From the NCBI GenBank assembly GCA_918797485.1, contig CAKKNE010000003.1, positions 5,270,001 through 5,334,000 on the forward strand: a stretch of DNA of 64,000 nt. Reading direction: 5' to 3'. Below, one piece after another: positions 41,145 through 51,376 of this stretch. A model generated the notes under the pieces. The model was not told where the DNA came from. It did no database searches and saw only the letters and a list, made by a program, of their open reading frames with translations. The DNA comes from Pelagomonas calceolata (lineage: Eukaryota > Sar > Pelagophyceae > Pelagomonadales > Pelagomonadaceae). The number at the start of each line of letters is the position of its first letter. The first letter of the stretch is position 1. The translations under genes and the position numbers were made by a program.

Positions 41145-42476
41145 TCACTCGCCGCCGCCCCCCGTCAGACGCCGGACCACGGCGAGCGCGTCGAGGACGG
41201 CCGCGCGGAGCTCCGGCAGGCCGCGCCCCTGGCGCACCGAGACGAGGAGCGCCCCGTCGGGCGGGGGCGGCGGCGCGTCGGCGGCGTCGTAGAGGTCGGC
41301 CTTGGACACGACGTCGATCCAGGGCCGCCGCGGGAAGCGCGCGCGGAGCGCGTCGCGGACCGCGAGCTGGGCGTCGGGCGACGACGTCCGCTCGCCGGCG
41401 TGGCCCGAGAGGTCGCACACGAAGACGACCGCGCTGGGAAGGTGGTCCATCGTCGCCATCGTCAGGTCCTCCATGGCGTTCCGGGCCGCGGCGTCGCGGT
41501 CCAGGAGGCCCGGCGTGTCCATGACCTGTCCCGCGAGCGCGCCGCCGTCGTAGACGTGCCCGAGCGACACGCCGCGCGTCGTGAACGCGTAGTTGCCGAC
41601 CTCGGGCTCGCCGGTCGACAGCGCGCGGACGAGCGTCGACTTGCCGACGTTCGGCGCGCCCACGAGGACGAGCGTCGGGGCGCGCAGCGACACGGTGGGG
41701 ATGCGTCGGAGGGCGCGCTGGTGGCCGCGGAGCTCCTCGAGCGCGCGCCGGCCCCGGCCGGCGAGCTCGCGCTCGATCGCGGCCAGGACCGCGTCGGGCG
41801 CGGTCGCGGCGTCGCGGGCCGTCGGCGCGGCCTTGGCCGCGGCGGCGCCGTCCCGCGCCGCCGCCTGCGTGAAACTCAGCACGTGAGTTAGGTTCTTCCA
41901 CGCCATCGAGCAGACGCAATCACAGGGACAACGGCGCGTCGATGGCGGGGCGCCGTGAAATTTGATTACCACACAGGCCGCCGCGAGGACGGCGAGGCGG
42001 ACGGCGGCGATGTCCGCGAGCACGTCGGCCGGCGCGCGCGCGCCGGTGCGCGTCCGCTGCGCCGCCGTCAGCGTCGCCGTCGCGTGCTCGAACGGGTGCA
42101 GCGACCGCCGCAGCGCCTCGGGCGCGTGCGCGTCGAGGACCTGGCGAAGCGGCACCGAAACCGCCTGGCCCATCGCGTCCGCGCGCGCGGCGGCCTGCTT
42201 CGCGGCGCGGCGCCGCGCGTTCGGCTCGGCGGCGTCGCGCGGCACCTTGGCCGCGCGGCTCGCCGCGCGCCGCAGCAGCTCGTCGGCCTTGGGCGCGTGG
42301 GGCAGCTGCCGCAGCTTGCCCGTGGCGCGGGGCGCGCGCGCCCGCGGCCGCGCAGGCGGCTCGGCCGCCACCACGGCGCCGCGGCGCAGCGCCGGCCGGC
42401 TGCCGTGTCGCGTCAGCTGTTGCAGCGCTCGCGCGGTGCGCAGCACAGACAGGGTGAGGCCGAGGCGCATGATCAT
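41145..42476 (-). CDS. NOG1/Obg-like GTPase with basic N-terminal extension
   Basis: Exons 42476-41973 and 41864-41145, phase 0, 407 residues. G motifs: G1 LVGAPNVGKSTLV, G2 region EVGNYAFTTRGVSLGH, G3 DTPGLLDRD, G4 VSKADL (Ser in place of the usual Asn), G5-like LLVSVRQG. The YAFTT and MEDLTMATMDHLPSAVVFVCDLS stretches match NOG1-type GTPases used in large ribosomal subunit assembly. At about 400 residues it lacks the long C-terminal tail of nucleolar NOG1. The N-terminus is rich in Arg, Leu and Ala and could be a plastid or mitochondrial transit peptide (inference), which would make it an organelle ribosome-assembly factor. The intron is an introner element. Confidence 0.8.
   Translation of the reverse strand: MIMRLGLTLSVLRTARALQQLTRHGSRPALRRGAVVAAEPPARPRARAPRATGKLRQLPHAPKADELLRRAASRAAKVPRDAAEPNARRRAAKQAAARADAMGQAVSVPLRQVLDAHAPEALRRSLHPFEHATATLTAAQRTRTGARAPADVLADIAAVRLAVLAAACVVIKFHGAPPSTRRCPCDCVCSMAWKNLTHVLSFTQAAARDGAAAAKAAPTARDAATAPDAVLAAIERELAGRGRRALEELRGHQRALRRIPTVSLRAPTLVLVGAPNVGKSTLVRALSTGEPEVGNYAFTTRGVSLGHVYDGGALAGQVMDTPGLLDRDAAARNAMEDLTMATMDHLPSAVVFVCDLSGHAGERTSSPDAQLAVRDALRARFPRRPWIDVVSKADLYDAADAPPPPPDGALLVSVRQGRGLPELRAAVLDALAVVRRLTGGGGE
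41857..41984 (-). mobile_element. Introner-type element serving as an intron (copy 2, reversed)
   Basis: Read on the minus strand: GCGGCGGC, then CTGTGTGGTAATCAAATTTC ... GAGTTTCACGCAG (41976-41865), then GCGGCGGC. The 8-bp target duplication is perfect, and the termini CTGTGTGGTAATC and CTGCGTGAAACTC are inverted repeats. The intron is 41972-41865 (108 nt). Core 41898-41933 equals the core of copy 1 at about 31 of 36 bases but lies antisense to this gene. Confidence 0.9.
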
Positions 42477-43323
42477 CCTTGGATCGATGCTGGCTAGATT
42501 ACTGCGATCGAGCTCAATGCAAGGCGGAAAGGCGTGCCAACTGCGCCACACTTCTATCTAGCGCGCAGATATGGCGCGGACGGGCACCTGTTTCACTCAG
42601 CAGAGCCGAGCAGTTAGCGGCCGTAAGACACTAGCAATCCATTGCCAAGGCGCACTTGGCGCGCGGAGGGTGCCTCGTGAGAGGGTGAGAGGGCTAAGTG
42701 CACTCAGACTCGTGGAAAGGTCGGGCACCGAGATTACCGTCGTGAAACGTCGACCGCGGCAGCGAGCTCTTCGGAACGTCCCACGCCAGCCGGAGCAGTA
42801 CCCGTACGATGCCCCCACCTGGGAGGCTTCCGACTCCGAGGGTCATGTGTATATAGTAAAACTCACTTCTTAAGCCTGAGACGACAGACAACAGTCTTTT
42901 TTCAGACGAGTCAAAGGGGAGGAGAATAGATATGTACCGGGAGGCGCCGGCTCAGGACCAGTCCTCGTCGTCGCCCACGGAGACTGCCTTGCTATGACCA
43001 TCCAGCCTTGCCAAGAGTGATAGGTGGCTCGTAATAAATAAATAAATTAAGGAAGATATAAAATACCAAAACCCATATTAGCCCCATTACCCTTCAAATT
43101 AACCCACTAGAGAGGTCGGTCGGTCCAGCAGGTGGTCCGCTACGCCAATGGGGACGTCGCCTTGCCCCTGCACCGTAGGTACCGTAGGTACCTACGGTAC
43201 CTACGGTACCTAGGTATGGTACCGTACAACTTGCATCAAACTAGCAGGCCCGAGATGGCAATGAGAAGCTGCCCCATGTAGTAGTCAGAAACCATCAAGG
43301 CTCCGACGTCAGAGCCTTCATCC
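42477..43323. other. Intergenic; GGTACC palindromic run at 43169-43228
   Basis: The spacer separates the divergent GTPase and TMTC-like genes. 43169-43228 is a run of overlapping taccgtaggtacc / ggtacctacggta palindromes. A 100-codon frame at 42571 (ending PYDAPTWEASDSEGHVYIVK) could be a small gene but has no support beyond length. Confidence 0.5.
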
Positions 43324-45344
43324 ATGCGGGCGGAGGCGCGCGGCGCCGGCGCCTGGGAAGCCATCCTCTGCCCTCTCACCCTCGTGGGGGTCGTCCTCGC
43401 CGCGTACCGGCCGCTCCTGGACCACGACGGCGGCTGGGGCCTCGCTCAGGAGTGGGACGACCGCAACAACTTCCTGGAGAACGACCTCGTGCGGCGGCCG
43501 CTGAGTCGCGAGACGCTGCGCGGGATGTGGAGCGCGAGGCGCATCAACGTCTTCGAGCCGCTCGGGTGGCTGCTCAAGGCGCGCGCCCGCGCGGCCACCG
43601 GGGGGAGGGGGAGCGGGTCCGGCCAGCGGCGCGCGCGCAGGCCGTCGTCCAGCGGCTGACGGCGCGCCTCGACGAGGCCTCGGGCCTCCTGACGGTCGAC
43701 GGGTGGTACCACCGCGTCGCGACGCTGGCGTTCCACGCGGCCAACGCCGTCGCGCGCGGCGCACGGCGTCTCTCGTCGTCGCCCGCCGCGACGGCGCACG
43801 CGCGCGCGCGCAGGCTCTGGGCGCTCTGCGGCGCGGTCCTGCGCGCCGCCCGCGTCGGCGGCGACGCGCGGACGCGGCACGCGTGCGCGTTCGTCGCCGC
43901 GGCGTGGTGGGCCGCGCACCCGGCGCACGCGGAGGTCGTCGCGTGGGCGTCCGCGCAGCCGTACGCGCCCGCGGCGCTGCTCGTGCTCCTGGCGCTCCGG
44001 AGCCACGTCGCCGTGGTCGAGGCCGACGGCGCGGCTGGTGCCGCGCTCCGCGCCGCCGGGCCCGCGCTCTACCTCGCCGCGACGCTCTGCAAGAGCGTCG
44101 TCGTCCCGGCGCCGGCGGCCGTCGCCGCGCTCGACGCGACGCTGCTCGCGCGCCGCGTCGGGGCGCCGCGCCTGCTGCGGCGCGTCGCCGCGACGACCGC
44201 GCGGGACCTCGCCGGCTACGCGGCGGTCGCCGCGGTCGTCGTCCCCGTCACGCTCCGCGCGAACGCGCTCGGCCACGACCCGGACGCCGACGTTATCGTA
44301 CTACACACCGGCGCGCAGCGCTGCGCCAAGGCGCTCGTCACGATCTGGTTCTGCCTCGGCAAGGCCGCGTACCCGGCGGGCCTGAGCCCGCACTACGCGC
44401 TCCGGGACCTCTACTTCGAGGCGGGCCACGACGACGGCGAGGCGCGCCTCGCGCTCGCGTGCTTCGTCGCCACGACGGCCGGCTGCGCGGCGCTCGCGCT
44501 CGCGGGGCTCGACGGCGGCGCGGCGCTCGCGGCGTGGGTCTACGTCGTGGCCGCGTTCCTGCCGACGTGCGGCCTCGTGCAGCACGGCATGGTCCAGAAG
44601 GGCGGCGACCGCTACCTCTACCTGCCGACGCTCGGCCTCGCGGTGCTCGGCGCGGTGGCGGTGGCGGTGGCGGGCGACCGCGCGCGCGGCGGCTCCGGCT
44701 CCGGCGCCTCGACGAGCGGCGCCGGCGCGACTTCGGCGCCTCCGCCGCCGGCGCCGGTCGCGCCGGTGCCGCCGCGCCGCCGCGCCGCCGCGGCCGCCGC
44801 GGTCGCGGTCGCGGCGGCGGCGCTGGTCGCGGCGCTCGTCGACGCGACGGCGGCGCTCGCGCCGGCGTGGCGCGACGACGTGCCGCTCCTCGAGCGGTGC
44901 CTCCGGGTCGACGCCGACGACTGGCGCTGCCTCGACACGTACGCCGAGTACCTGATGGCGCGCGGCGACCGGGGCGACACGGCGCGCGACCTGATGGCGC
45001 GCGGCCTCGCGGCCGTCGAGCGGCTCGGCGTCCCCGAGAGCCCCAAAACGCTTGTCTTCCGCGGCAAGGCCCTCGTCATGCTCGGCGAGCTCGACGCCGG
45101 CTGCGCGCTCTTCGACCGCTGCGTCGAGCGCTTCCCGCACGCGGGCTTCGCGTGGATCGACGCGGGCATCTGCGCGCTCCGCGACCCGGCGCGGCGCGAG
45201 GCCCAGGAAGCCACGTTCGAGAAGGCGCTCGCCCTCGCGCGGCGGCCCGAGCACGTCGACGCCGCGCGGGCCAACCTCGCCGAATTCCGCCGCTGGCGCG
45301 ACTCGGGCTGGGCGGGCACCTTCGACGGCACGCTCGTCTACTAG
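43324..45344 (+). CDS. TMTC-like multi-pass membrane protein with TPR tail
   Basis: Exons 43324-43578 and 43641-45344 (GC donor, AAG|GCGCGC; phase 0) give about 652 residues. The first exon has a membrane segment (AILCPLTLVGVVLAAY) and DDRNNFLENDLVRRPLS, MWSARRINVFEPLGWLLK, the start pattern of TMTC/PMT-like proteins. Many membrane segments follow with AWWAAHPAHAEVVAWASAQPYAPAALLVL, the luminal HPxHxEVVAW motif. The C-terminal third has TPR-like helices (LLERCLRVDADDWRCLDTYAEYL, GKALVMLGELDAGCALFDRCV). TMTC proteins are ER O-mannosyltransferases of cadherins in animals; the algal substrate is unknown. An Ala/Pro loop lies at about 44690-44790. Confidence 0.8.
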
Positions 45345-45360
45345 GCCCCCATCTTTTGGG

Positions 45361-45378
45361 CCCCCCCCCCCCCCCCCC
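45361..45378. repeat. Poly-C run of 18
   Basis: An uninterrupted C tract just after the TMTC-like stop codon, in a locally GC-only stretch. Length is likely uncertain in the assembly. Confidence 0.9.
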
Positions 45379-45548
45379 GGGGCCGCGTCCTGGATAGGAT
45401 CGACCTTCCGAAGCCGCGCGGCCAAAACTCGGACCGAGCGCTCGACTATCTCTTGAAACGCGGCCGCAGCTGCGAGAGTACTTCCAACGCATACGTTAGA
45501 CACACGCAACCGCGCGCGCGCGCGCGCTGCCCGCCGTCACGCGACGAC

Positions 45549-46127
45549 TCACACCTTGAAGCCCTTCGAGGCGCGGCGGCCGCGCGCCTTCTCGAATTTG
45601 CGGCCCTTGGCCCGGACGTAGGGCTTGGCGCCGCAGTGCGTGTGGACGGACGTCGCCGTCGACTGGTGGCCGAAGTGCTTGTAGACCTCGCGCGCCTTCT
45701 TGGGCCCGCGCAGGAGGACCGTGTTCGAGCCCTTGGGCGCGCGCAGCGCGAGCTGGTCGAACGTGAGGCACTCGCCGCCGGCCTTGACGATCCGCGCGCG
45801 CGCCGTCTCGGTGAAGCGCAGCGCGCAGACGGTGAGCTTGGGCATCTCGAGCAGGCGCGGGTCGTCCGTGACGGTGCCCACCAGCACGGCGACCTTGTCC
45901 TCCTTGCCCTTCATGAACTTTGCCAGGTTGTTCAGCGCGAGCGGCGGCCGGTTCGTCCGCGACATGAACAGCCGCTTCAGGACCACCTTGACGAACTTGG
46001 AGTCCGTCCGGCGGCTCAGGAACCGGTAGAGCTTCACGAGGAGCTTGAGGTACACGTTCTCCGACCGCGTGTCGGTCCGCGCCTTGTGGCCCACGCGCCG
46101 TCCGCCAGCCACAATGTCTATGCCCAT
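45549..46127 (-). CDS. RPL18: 60S ribosomal protein L18 (eL18)
   Basis: One exon of 192 residues covering the full family length. Starts [20 protein letters not shown], typical of eukaryotic L18 apart from the extended start (others begin MGIDI...H). Contains [59 protein letters not shown] and a basic C-terminus ([19 protein letters not shown]). It is a core large-subunit protein. Its start faces the TRF4-like gene across 690 bases. Confidence 0.97.
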   Translation of the reverse strand: MGIDIVAGGRRVGHKARTDTRSENVYLKLLVKLYRFLSRRTDSKFVKVVLKRLFMSRTNRPPLALNNLAKFMKGKEDKVAVLVGTVTDDPRLLEMPKLTVCALRFTETARARIVKAGGECLTFDQLALRAPKGSNTVLLRGPKKAREVYKHFGHQSTATSVHTHCGAKPYVRAKGRKFEKARGRRASKGFKV

Positions 46128-46817
46128 GGTTGATCGCGGTCCTTCCTGCGGTTGACGTTCGACGGTCGGCGGCGGGCGCGGACGCGGCGCGGCGCGGGGG
46201 TGTGTGTGGGTGTCTGGCGCGGCGTCGACGCGCAGCGTGGCGTACAGACCAAGCGGGCGTGGCAGGCCCGCGGCCTCGCACTCTGCTGCCTCTCGCTGTC
46301 GAGCTGCGGTCGTTTGGGTAGCCCGGCGTAAATAAGCAGGCCTTCGCTACGCCGCGTAAGCACAGTGCTAGCGCTTTATTCTGCTCCTGCGGCGTGTCCC
46401 GGTTAGCCCGCGGCGCCCAGGTCGCCAAGGCGATGATAGCTCGCTTCGCCTTTTTTATTTATTATTTTATTCCGAGGCCTCTACACGCGCACGACTCACA
46501 CCTGGGCTGACGGCTCGAGCGGCGCGGCGGAGCCTTCCGGAGCCCGCAGCCGAGCTGCGCAGGTGCACACGTCGCGCTGGCCGCGCCGCGACACCGACCT
46601 CGCGTGCTCGCCGCCCGGTCGCCGCTGTGCTGGCGCGGCCGACCGGATCAGCTGGCAGGAACCGACCTTCGCGGCGAGGCGACCGGTAGGAGTTGGTGCT
46701 GTGCCGCCCCACACTTAGTTGCGCAGACGCCGAGTCCCTTGCGTCCCAGCTCAAGGGCGGCTCCGCCGAGAGCAAGCCGACGCAGACGCACTCCTTCTGC
46801 GGCACAAAGTGTGCGGC
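46128..46817. other. Divergent promoter region between RPL18 and the TRF4-like gene
   Basis: No gene supported. A short AT tract (ttttttatttattatttta) at 46450-46468 and a pyrimidine-rich stretch before the RPL18 ATG are visible. Confidence 0.5.
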
Positions 46818-49800
46818 ATGGCCGGCGCCGGCGCCGCCGCGACGTCGTCGCGCGGCGACGGGTGCCCAGCCAACGCCGATGCCCCCAAAAAGACGAAAAA
46901 GAAAAAGTCCAAGGAAGCGCGCCCCGGCGTCTCGGCGGGACTCGCGCGTAGTAGTCGACGCGGCCGCCTTCCCCTCGCAGTCGCGCGACGGCGCCGCCCT
47001 GCGCAAGCTGGTCAAGGGCCTGATCTTCGGCGCCGCGGACGCGGCGCGCGCGCGGCGCCGTTAATTTCTCGTCCGACCGCGGTTCGTCGCCTCTCACGCG
47101 TCGCGGCGCGCAGGCCGTCGACGAGTCGACGGCGCGAGAGCGGCGGAGGAAGAAGCCGCCGTCGCTGGCGCAGCGCGAGGCCGAGGCCGCGCGCGCGAAA
47201 CGCGAGGCCGCGCGCCGGCGGCGGGTCGAAGCGGAGCGCGCGGGGGCCGCGCCGGCGCCCGCTCCGGCGCGGCCGGCCGCGCCGGCCGCGCCCGCGCCGC
47301 CGGGCTCGCCCGGCGCGAGTGCCGCGCCCGACCGGGCCGCGGGCCCGTCGTCGAAGGGGAAGGCGCCAACGCCGCGGTCGCGCGGCGCGTCGGCGGACTG
47401 GGCCGACGGCGCGAGATACGGCGCGTCGCTCGCGCGCGGCGGCGCCGCGTTACGCCGCCCTCGGCCCTCGACGACGTGCGCCTCCCCGCCGCCGCAGGCC
47501 GAGGCCAGGTCCGGGCGCGCCGCCGCCGCGCCGCCGTCGCCAGCGCCGTCCCCGCTCGCGGTCCTGCGGCGACCCGCCCACCTCAGCGCCGAGGGCGCGT
47601 GGCGGCGGCCCGCCGCGCCGGCGTCGTGGGCGTCGGCCGTCGCCGGCGCGGCGCCGGCGCCGGCCGCGGGGGCGAGAGCGACGCAACCTTCGTGGGCGGC
47701 GCTCGCGCGCGCGCCGCCGCCGCCGCACAAGCCAGCGCCCCAGCAGACGCCCAACGCCTGGACGCAGAAGCCGCGCGGCGCGCTCGCGCGCGGCTTCGCG
47801 GCGCTGCGAGAGAGGAGCGAGGCCGAGGCCGCCGCGGTCGCGCGCGCCGAGGCGGCCGCGTCGGAGACGTCGTGCGCGAGCGCGCCCACCGCCGAGACGC
47901 CGCACGCGCGCTTGGACGACCCGCCGTCCGCCGCGGTCTCGGACGCGTCGGACGCCGCCGGCGCCGACGACGACCGCGCCGCGCTCGCCAAGGCGCCGCG
48001 CGCCGCCGCGTGGGGCGGCGAGCTGCCGGCGAGCCTCCGCCTCGCGCGCGCGCCGCCGCGGGCCGGGGCCGCCGGCGCCCCCGCGCGCGCGGGCGCGGCG
48101 CCGGCGCCGGCCCCGCGGCCGGCGCGGCCGGCGCCGGCGCGGCGCGTCGCGGCCATGTACCACGCGGGCCCCGCGCTGCCCCAGCTCGACGAGGCGGGCG
48201 ACGACCCGCACCGCGCGCCGCGCGAGGCGGCGGACGCCGCCGCGACCGCCGCGCGCCGCGCGGCGGTCGGGCGCGCGACCGAGGCCGAGCGGCGGCGGCG
48301 CATCGCCGAGGACGCCGCGGGCGACGGCCGCGACCCGCGCGCGCGGCGCGACCGCGCGCGCCTGCTCGAGGACGAGTACGCGCGGCGCGCGGCCGAGCAC
48401 GAGCGCCGCGTCCGCGCGCACGAGCGCCGCGTCCGCGCCATGCGCGCGCGCCTCGCGCACGACGTCAACGACTTCGTCGCCTGCCTCGAGCGCGCCATGG
48501 TGCACCAGCGCCGCGCGCGGACGGCCGTGCTCGACTCCGTCTCCGAGACGGCGCGCGGCATCTGGGCGCACGCCGAGTGCTCGCTCTACGGCTCGTGCCT
48601 CACGGGCCTGGACCTGCCCAGCTCCGACGTCGACGTCGTCGTCCGCGGCCTCAACTGCGACCCGACGCCCAACCCGCCCGCGGGCGCGCCCGGCGCGCCG
48701 GCCGCCGCGGACGCCGCGCGCGCGCCGGCCGCAGGCGGCGCCGCCGCGCGGCCGGCGACGCCGCCGGCGACGCCGCCGGCGACGCCGGAGCGCGCGGCGT
48801 CCGCGCCGGCGTCCCCGGCGGCGGCCGACGACCGGCCGCGCGCGCCCAGCCGCCGCGGCGCGGACGCGGCCGGCGGCGGCGGCGGCGGCGGCGGCGGGCC
48901 CGGGTCCGCGCCGGCGTCGCCGCGTCGGTCCCCCGCGCGCCCGGGCCCGTCGCCGCGCCGCGCGCCGGCGGCCGCGCCCGGGCCGCACGCCGGCGTCGTC
49001 CGGTGCGTGCAGACGCTCGCCGCGGCGCTCGGCTCGCAGCCGTGGGTCCGCGAGATCAAGGCCATCGAGACGGCGTCGATTCCCGTGATCAAGCTGCTCG
49101 CCGACCCCGCGGTCCTCGGGTGCCCGCTGCCCGAGTTTCGCCGGACGCGGCCGCGCGCGCGCTCGGAGGACGCCGCGCGCGCGCTCGCCGAGACCGACGC
49201 GCCCGACCTGCCGCCGCCGCCGCCGCCGCCGCAGAGGCCCCGGGCCGCGCCGACCGCCGCCGCCGCGACGCCGCCGTCGTCGACTCCAGCCCCGCCGACG
49301 TGGTGCGGCGCGGTCGGGCGCTGCGACGCGGGCCTGCTCGCGGTCGACATCAGCTTCGAGGCGCCGAACCACGGCGGCCTCGCGTCGTCGCGCTACGCGC
49401 TCGAGGCCATGGGGCGCTGGCCGGAGCTCGCGCCGCTCCTCCTCGTGTTGAAGGAGCTCCTCTGCCAGCGGGGCCTCAACGAGCCCTTCACGGGCGGCCT
49501 GAGCAGCTACTCGCTGCTCCTCCTCGCGATGACGGCGCTGCTCCAGGCCGGCGTCGACCCGCTCGAGGCGCCGCTGCCCCGGCCGCAGCATCACACGCCG
49601 CTCGGCGAGGCCGCGCCCGGCGCCGAACCGCCGGCGGCCCAGCGCGCGCCGCTCGGGCCGCCGACGTCGGTCCGCGAGGCGTGGGCGCGCCTCCGCGACG
49701 ACCCGGCGCGGCGGCGCCGGCCGCTGCGCGACGCCGCCGGCGCCGGCGCGCGGCGGCGGCCGAGCCTCGCCGCGCGAATCAGAGGCGGCGACGCGCTGCT

Positions 49801-50167
49801 GTGGAGCGGCACCGACCAGCGGCGCGCGTTCGAGCGGGACGACGACGCGCTCGGCTACCTCCTGACTTTTTTCCTCGAGTTCTTCGGCCGCCACTTCGAC
49901 CCGCAGCGGCACGCGGTCTCCGTGCTCCGCGGGGACGCGGGAATCATCGCCATGGCCGGCCCCGGCTACACGACCGACCCGCAGTTCGTCGCGCCGCTCA
50001 TCGAGGACCCGCTCGAGTGCACGCGGAACGTCTCGCGGTCGTGCTTCGGCATCGCGCAGATCCAAAACGTCTTCGCCCATTGCCTCTGCATCCTCGAGTC
50101 CAAGGGCGCCGCCGCCGCGATGAGCGACGACTCGTGCAACATCCTGAGCCTCGTCCTTTCCTATTAG
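46818..50167 (+). CDS. Non-canonical poly(A) polymerase, TRF4/PAPD5-like
   Basis: Proposed exons 46818-46928, 46981 to about 47049 and 47114-50167; the second intron appears to need a GC donor and its exact start is uncertain. The catalytic core has GSCLTGLDLPSSDVDVVV (Pol-beta nucleotidyltransferase GS and DxD), VRCVQTLAAAL, IPVIKLLADP and CDAGLLAVDISFEA (third Asp). PAP-associated domain: PLLLVLKELLCQRGLNEPFTGGLSSYSLLLL. Family members add short A-tails to aberrant nuclear RNAs (TRAMP complex). Large Ala/Pro insertions interrupt the core (about 48670-49000 and 49140-49310), and a 450-residue Ala-rich head precedes it, making the protein much longer than yeast Trf4. Confidence 0.85.
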
Positions 50168-50360
50168 TAGTTGCTGCGGGCCCGCCGCTTCCAGAGGAGT
50201 AACAAACCGTTAGCCTGCGGGCATCGTCGCTTTATTTACTCATGTACCGAGCTATGTACGCTTCCTGTCACCGTGTCGTGAACCGTCACGCCGGCGGTTG
50301 TTACACATGCTCGCCGCGGACGGATGACACAGAGGCCCACATCACAAGGATGGACTATTA

Positions 50361-50975
50361 CTACACGGCCCCGGCCTCCGTCTTGCGCTTCCTAATGAGG
50401 TGCTGCGTGACGCGCGAGAGCACGGCGACGTAGCCCGTGACCGCGGCGGTGCAGTAGGCGACGCGGAGGTGCGCGGGGACGCAGGCAAACATGAAGCCGT
50501 TCGCGGGGACCCAGAAGGCCCAGAGCACGGGAAGTTGCGTCGCGGCCTCGTCGGCGTAGAGGCGCAGGGCCCGCGCGGGCGACTCGCGCCGGACGAGGGA
50601 GTGCGTGAACAGATAAAAGCAGGGGAAGTAGAAAAGCGGCGATAGCAGGAGGCTGTCGGCGGCGATGGCCGCGGCCACGTTGCGCCACAGCTTCGAGCCG
50701 TCGGCCGCTTCGTGCGGGAACCACCTCGAGAACAGCGTCGCGTAGACGTACAGGTCGATGACGAAAGTGACGAACAGCGTCCACGCAACGTAGGTCAGGG
50801 ATCGGCGCCAGTCGAACGCCGCGAGGCCTTCGGCTTTTTGCGCCATCGCGTCGCCGACGCAGCCGCTCGCGCAGCCCAGGCAGAGCGACGACGCCACCGG
50901 GTTGTCCTCGAGCGCACGGCTCAGCCCCTTGGCTAGCGGTCGCAGCGTCGAGGCGACATGCTTCAGGCCGCCCAT
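50361..50975 (-). CDS. Mpv17/PMP22-family membrane protein
   Basis: 204 residues from the first ATG. Four hydrophobic segments: ASSLCLGCASGCVGDAMAQ, SLTYVAWTLFVTFVIDLYVYATLF, ADSLLLSPLFYFPCFYLF and WAFWVPANGFMFACVPAHLRVAY. GCVGDAMAQK matches the family GDxxxQ, DWRRSLTY the DxxR, and the W(A)FWVPxNxxxFxxVPxxxRV block the family end, but the usual GPxxHxWY is not seen, so it is a divergent member. Such proteins sit in mitochondrial or peroxisomal membranes. Confidence 0.8.
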   Translation of the reverse strand: MGGLKHVASTLRPLAKGLSRALEDNPVASSLCLGCASGCVGDAMAQKAEGLAAFDWRRSLTYVAWTLFVTFVIDLYVYATLFSRWFPHEAADGSKLWRNVAAAIAADSLLLSPLFYFPCFYLFTHSLVRRESPARALRLYADEAATQLPVLWAFWVPANGFMFACVPAHLRVAYCTAAVTGYVAVLSRVTQHLIRKRKTEAGAV

Positions 50976-51088
50976 CGAAGACGAATTTTGTTTTTTGCGC
51001 TGTCTCTGCGCTGTCCTCTGGGTTCCGCTCTGCACGGGTTTTCTAAGGCTTCCATTTGTGTATATTCTTTCCAGCAGCTTTCATGAGT

Positions 51089-51201
51089 GCTCCAATAGCT
51101 CATCGCTGTCGAAGTGCAGCGGGCGCGGTGGCAGAGCACCTTTCCTTTGGAGTGCAACACTAGTAATGAGAAGGTCATGAGTTCAAGTCTCATTTGGAGC
51201 T
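51089..51201 (+). tRNA. tRNA-like gene with D-loop and anticodon-arm insertions
   Basis: Acceptor arms GCTCCAA (51089-51095) and TTGGAGC (51194-51200) pair at all seven positions. D-stem GCTC/GAGC (51098-51101, 51134-51137) pairs perfectly, and the T-arm ATGAG-TTCAAGT-CTCAT (51177-51193) is exact. If 51103-51126 is removed, the D-loop becomes a normal AGGTGGCA. The anticodon region is about 16 nt too long, so an intron is likely; the anticodon cannot be fixed by eye. Pol III-type T runs follow. It could be a tRNA with introns in two places or a tRNA-derived element. Confidence 0.55.
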
Positions 51202-51203
51202 TA

Positions 51204-51220
51204 TTTTTTTGTTTTTTTTT
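51204..51220 (+). terminator. RNA polymerase III T-run terminator
   Basis: TTTTTTT and, after one G, TTTTTTTTT lie 3 to 20 bases beyond the tRNA-like 3' end, as expected for Pol III termination. Confidence 0.65.
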
Positions 51221-51376
51221 GGCTGTGGACCTTATCGAGACCTTTTGGGCGAGAGCGGAGGGTGGCGGTGAGAGGGGGGGGTTACCGTCCGGCAGGCGAC
51301 GGCGCGTTGCACGCCACAGCGGCAGCCAAAACACCGCCAGCGGGGTCGCGCTGCCCCGCCCGCCGCTCGCTCTCCC

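Noticed and set aside
42571-42873. 100-codon frame between the GTPase and TMTC-like genes
   Set aside because: No family match or splice support; mentioned in the spacer entry only.
47450-50080. Long minus-strand frame opposite the TRF4-like gene
   Set aside because: Low-complexity R/A/G sequence with no domain; the plus strand holds the conserved polymerase motifs.
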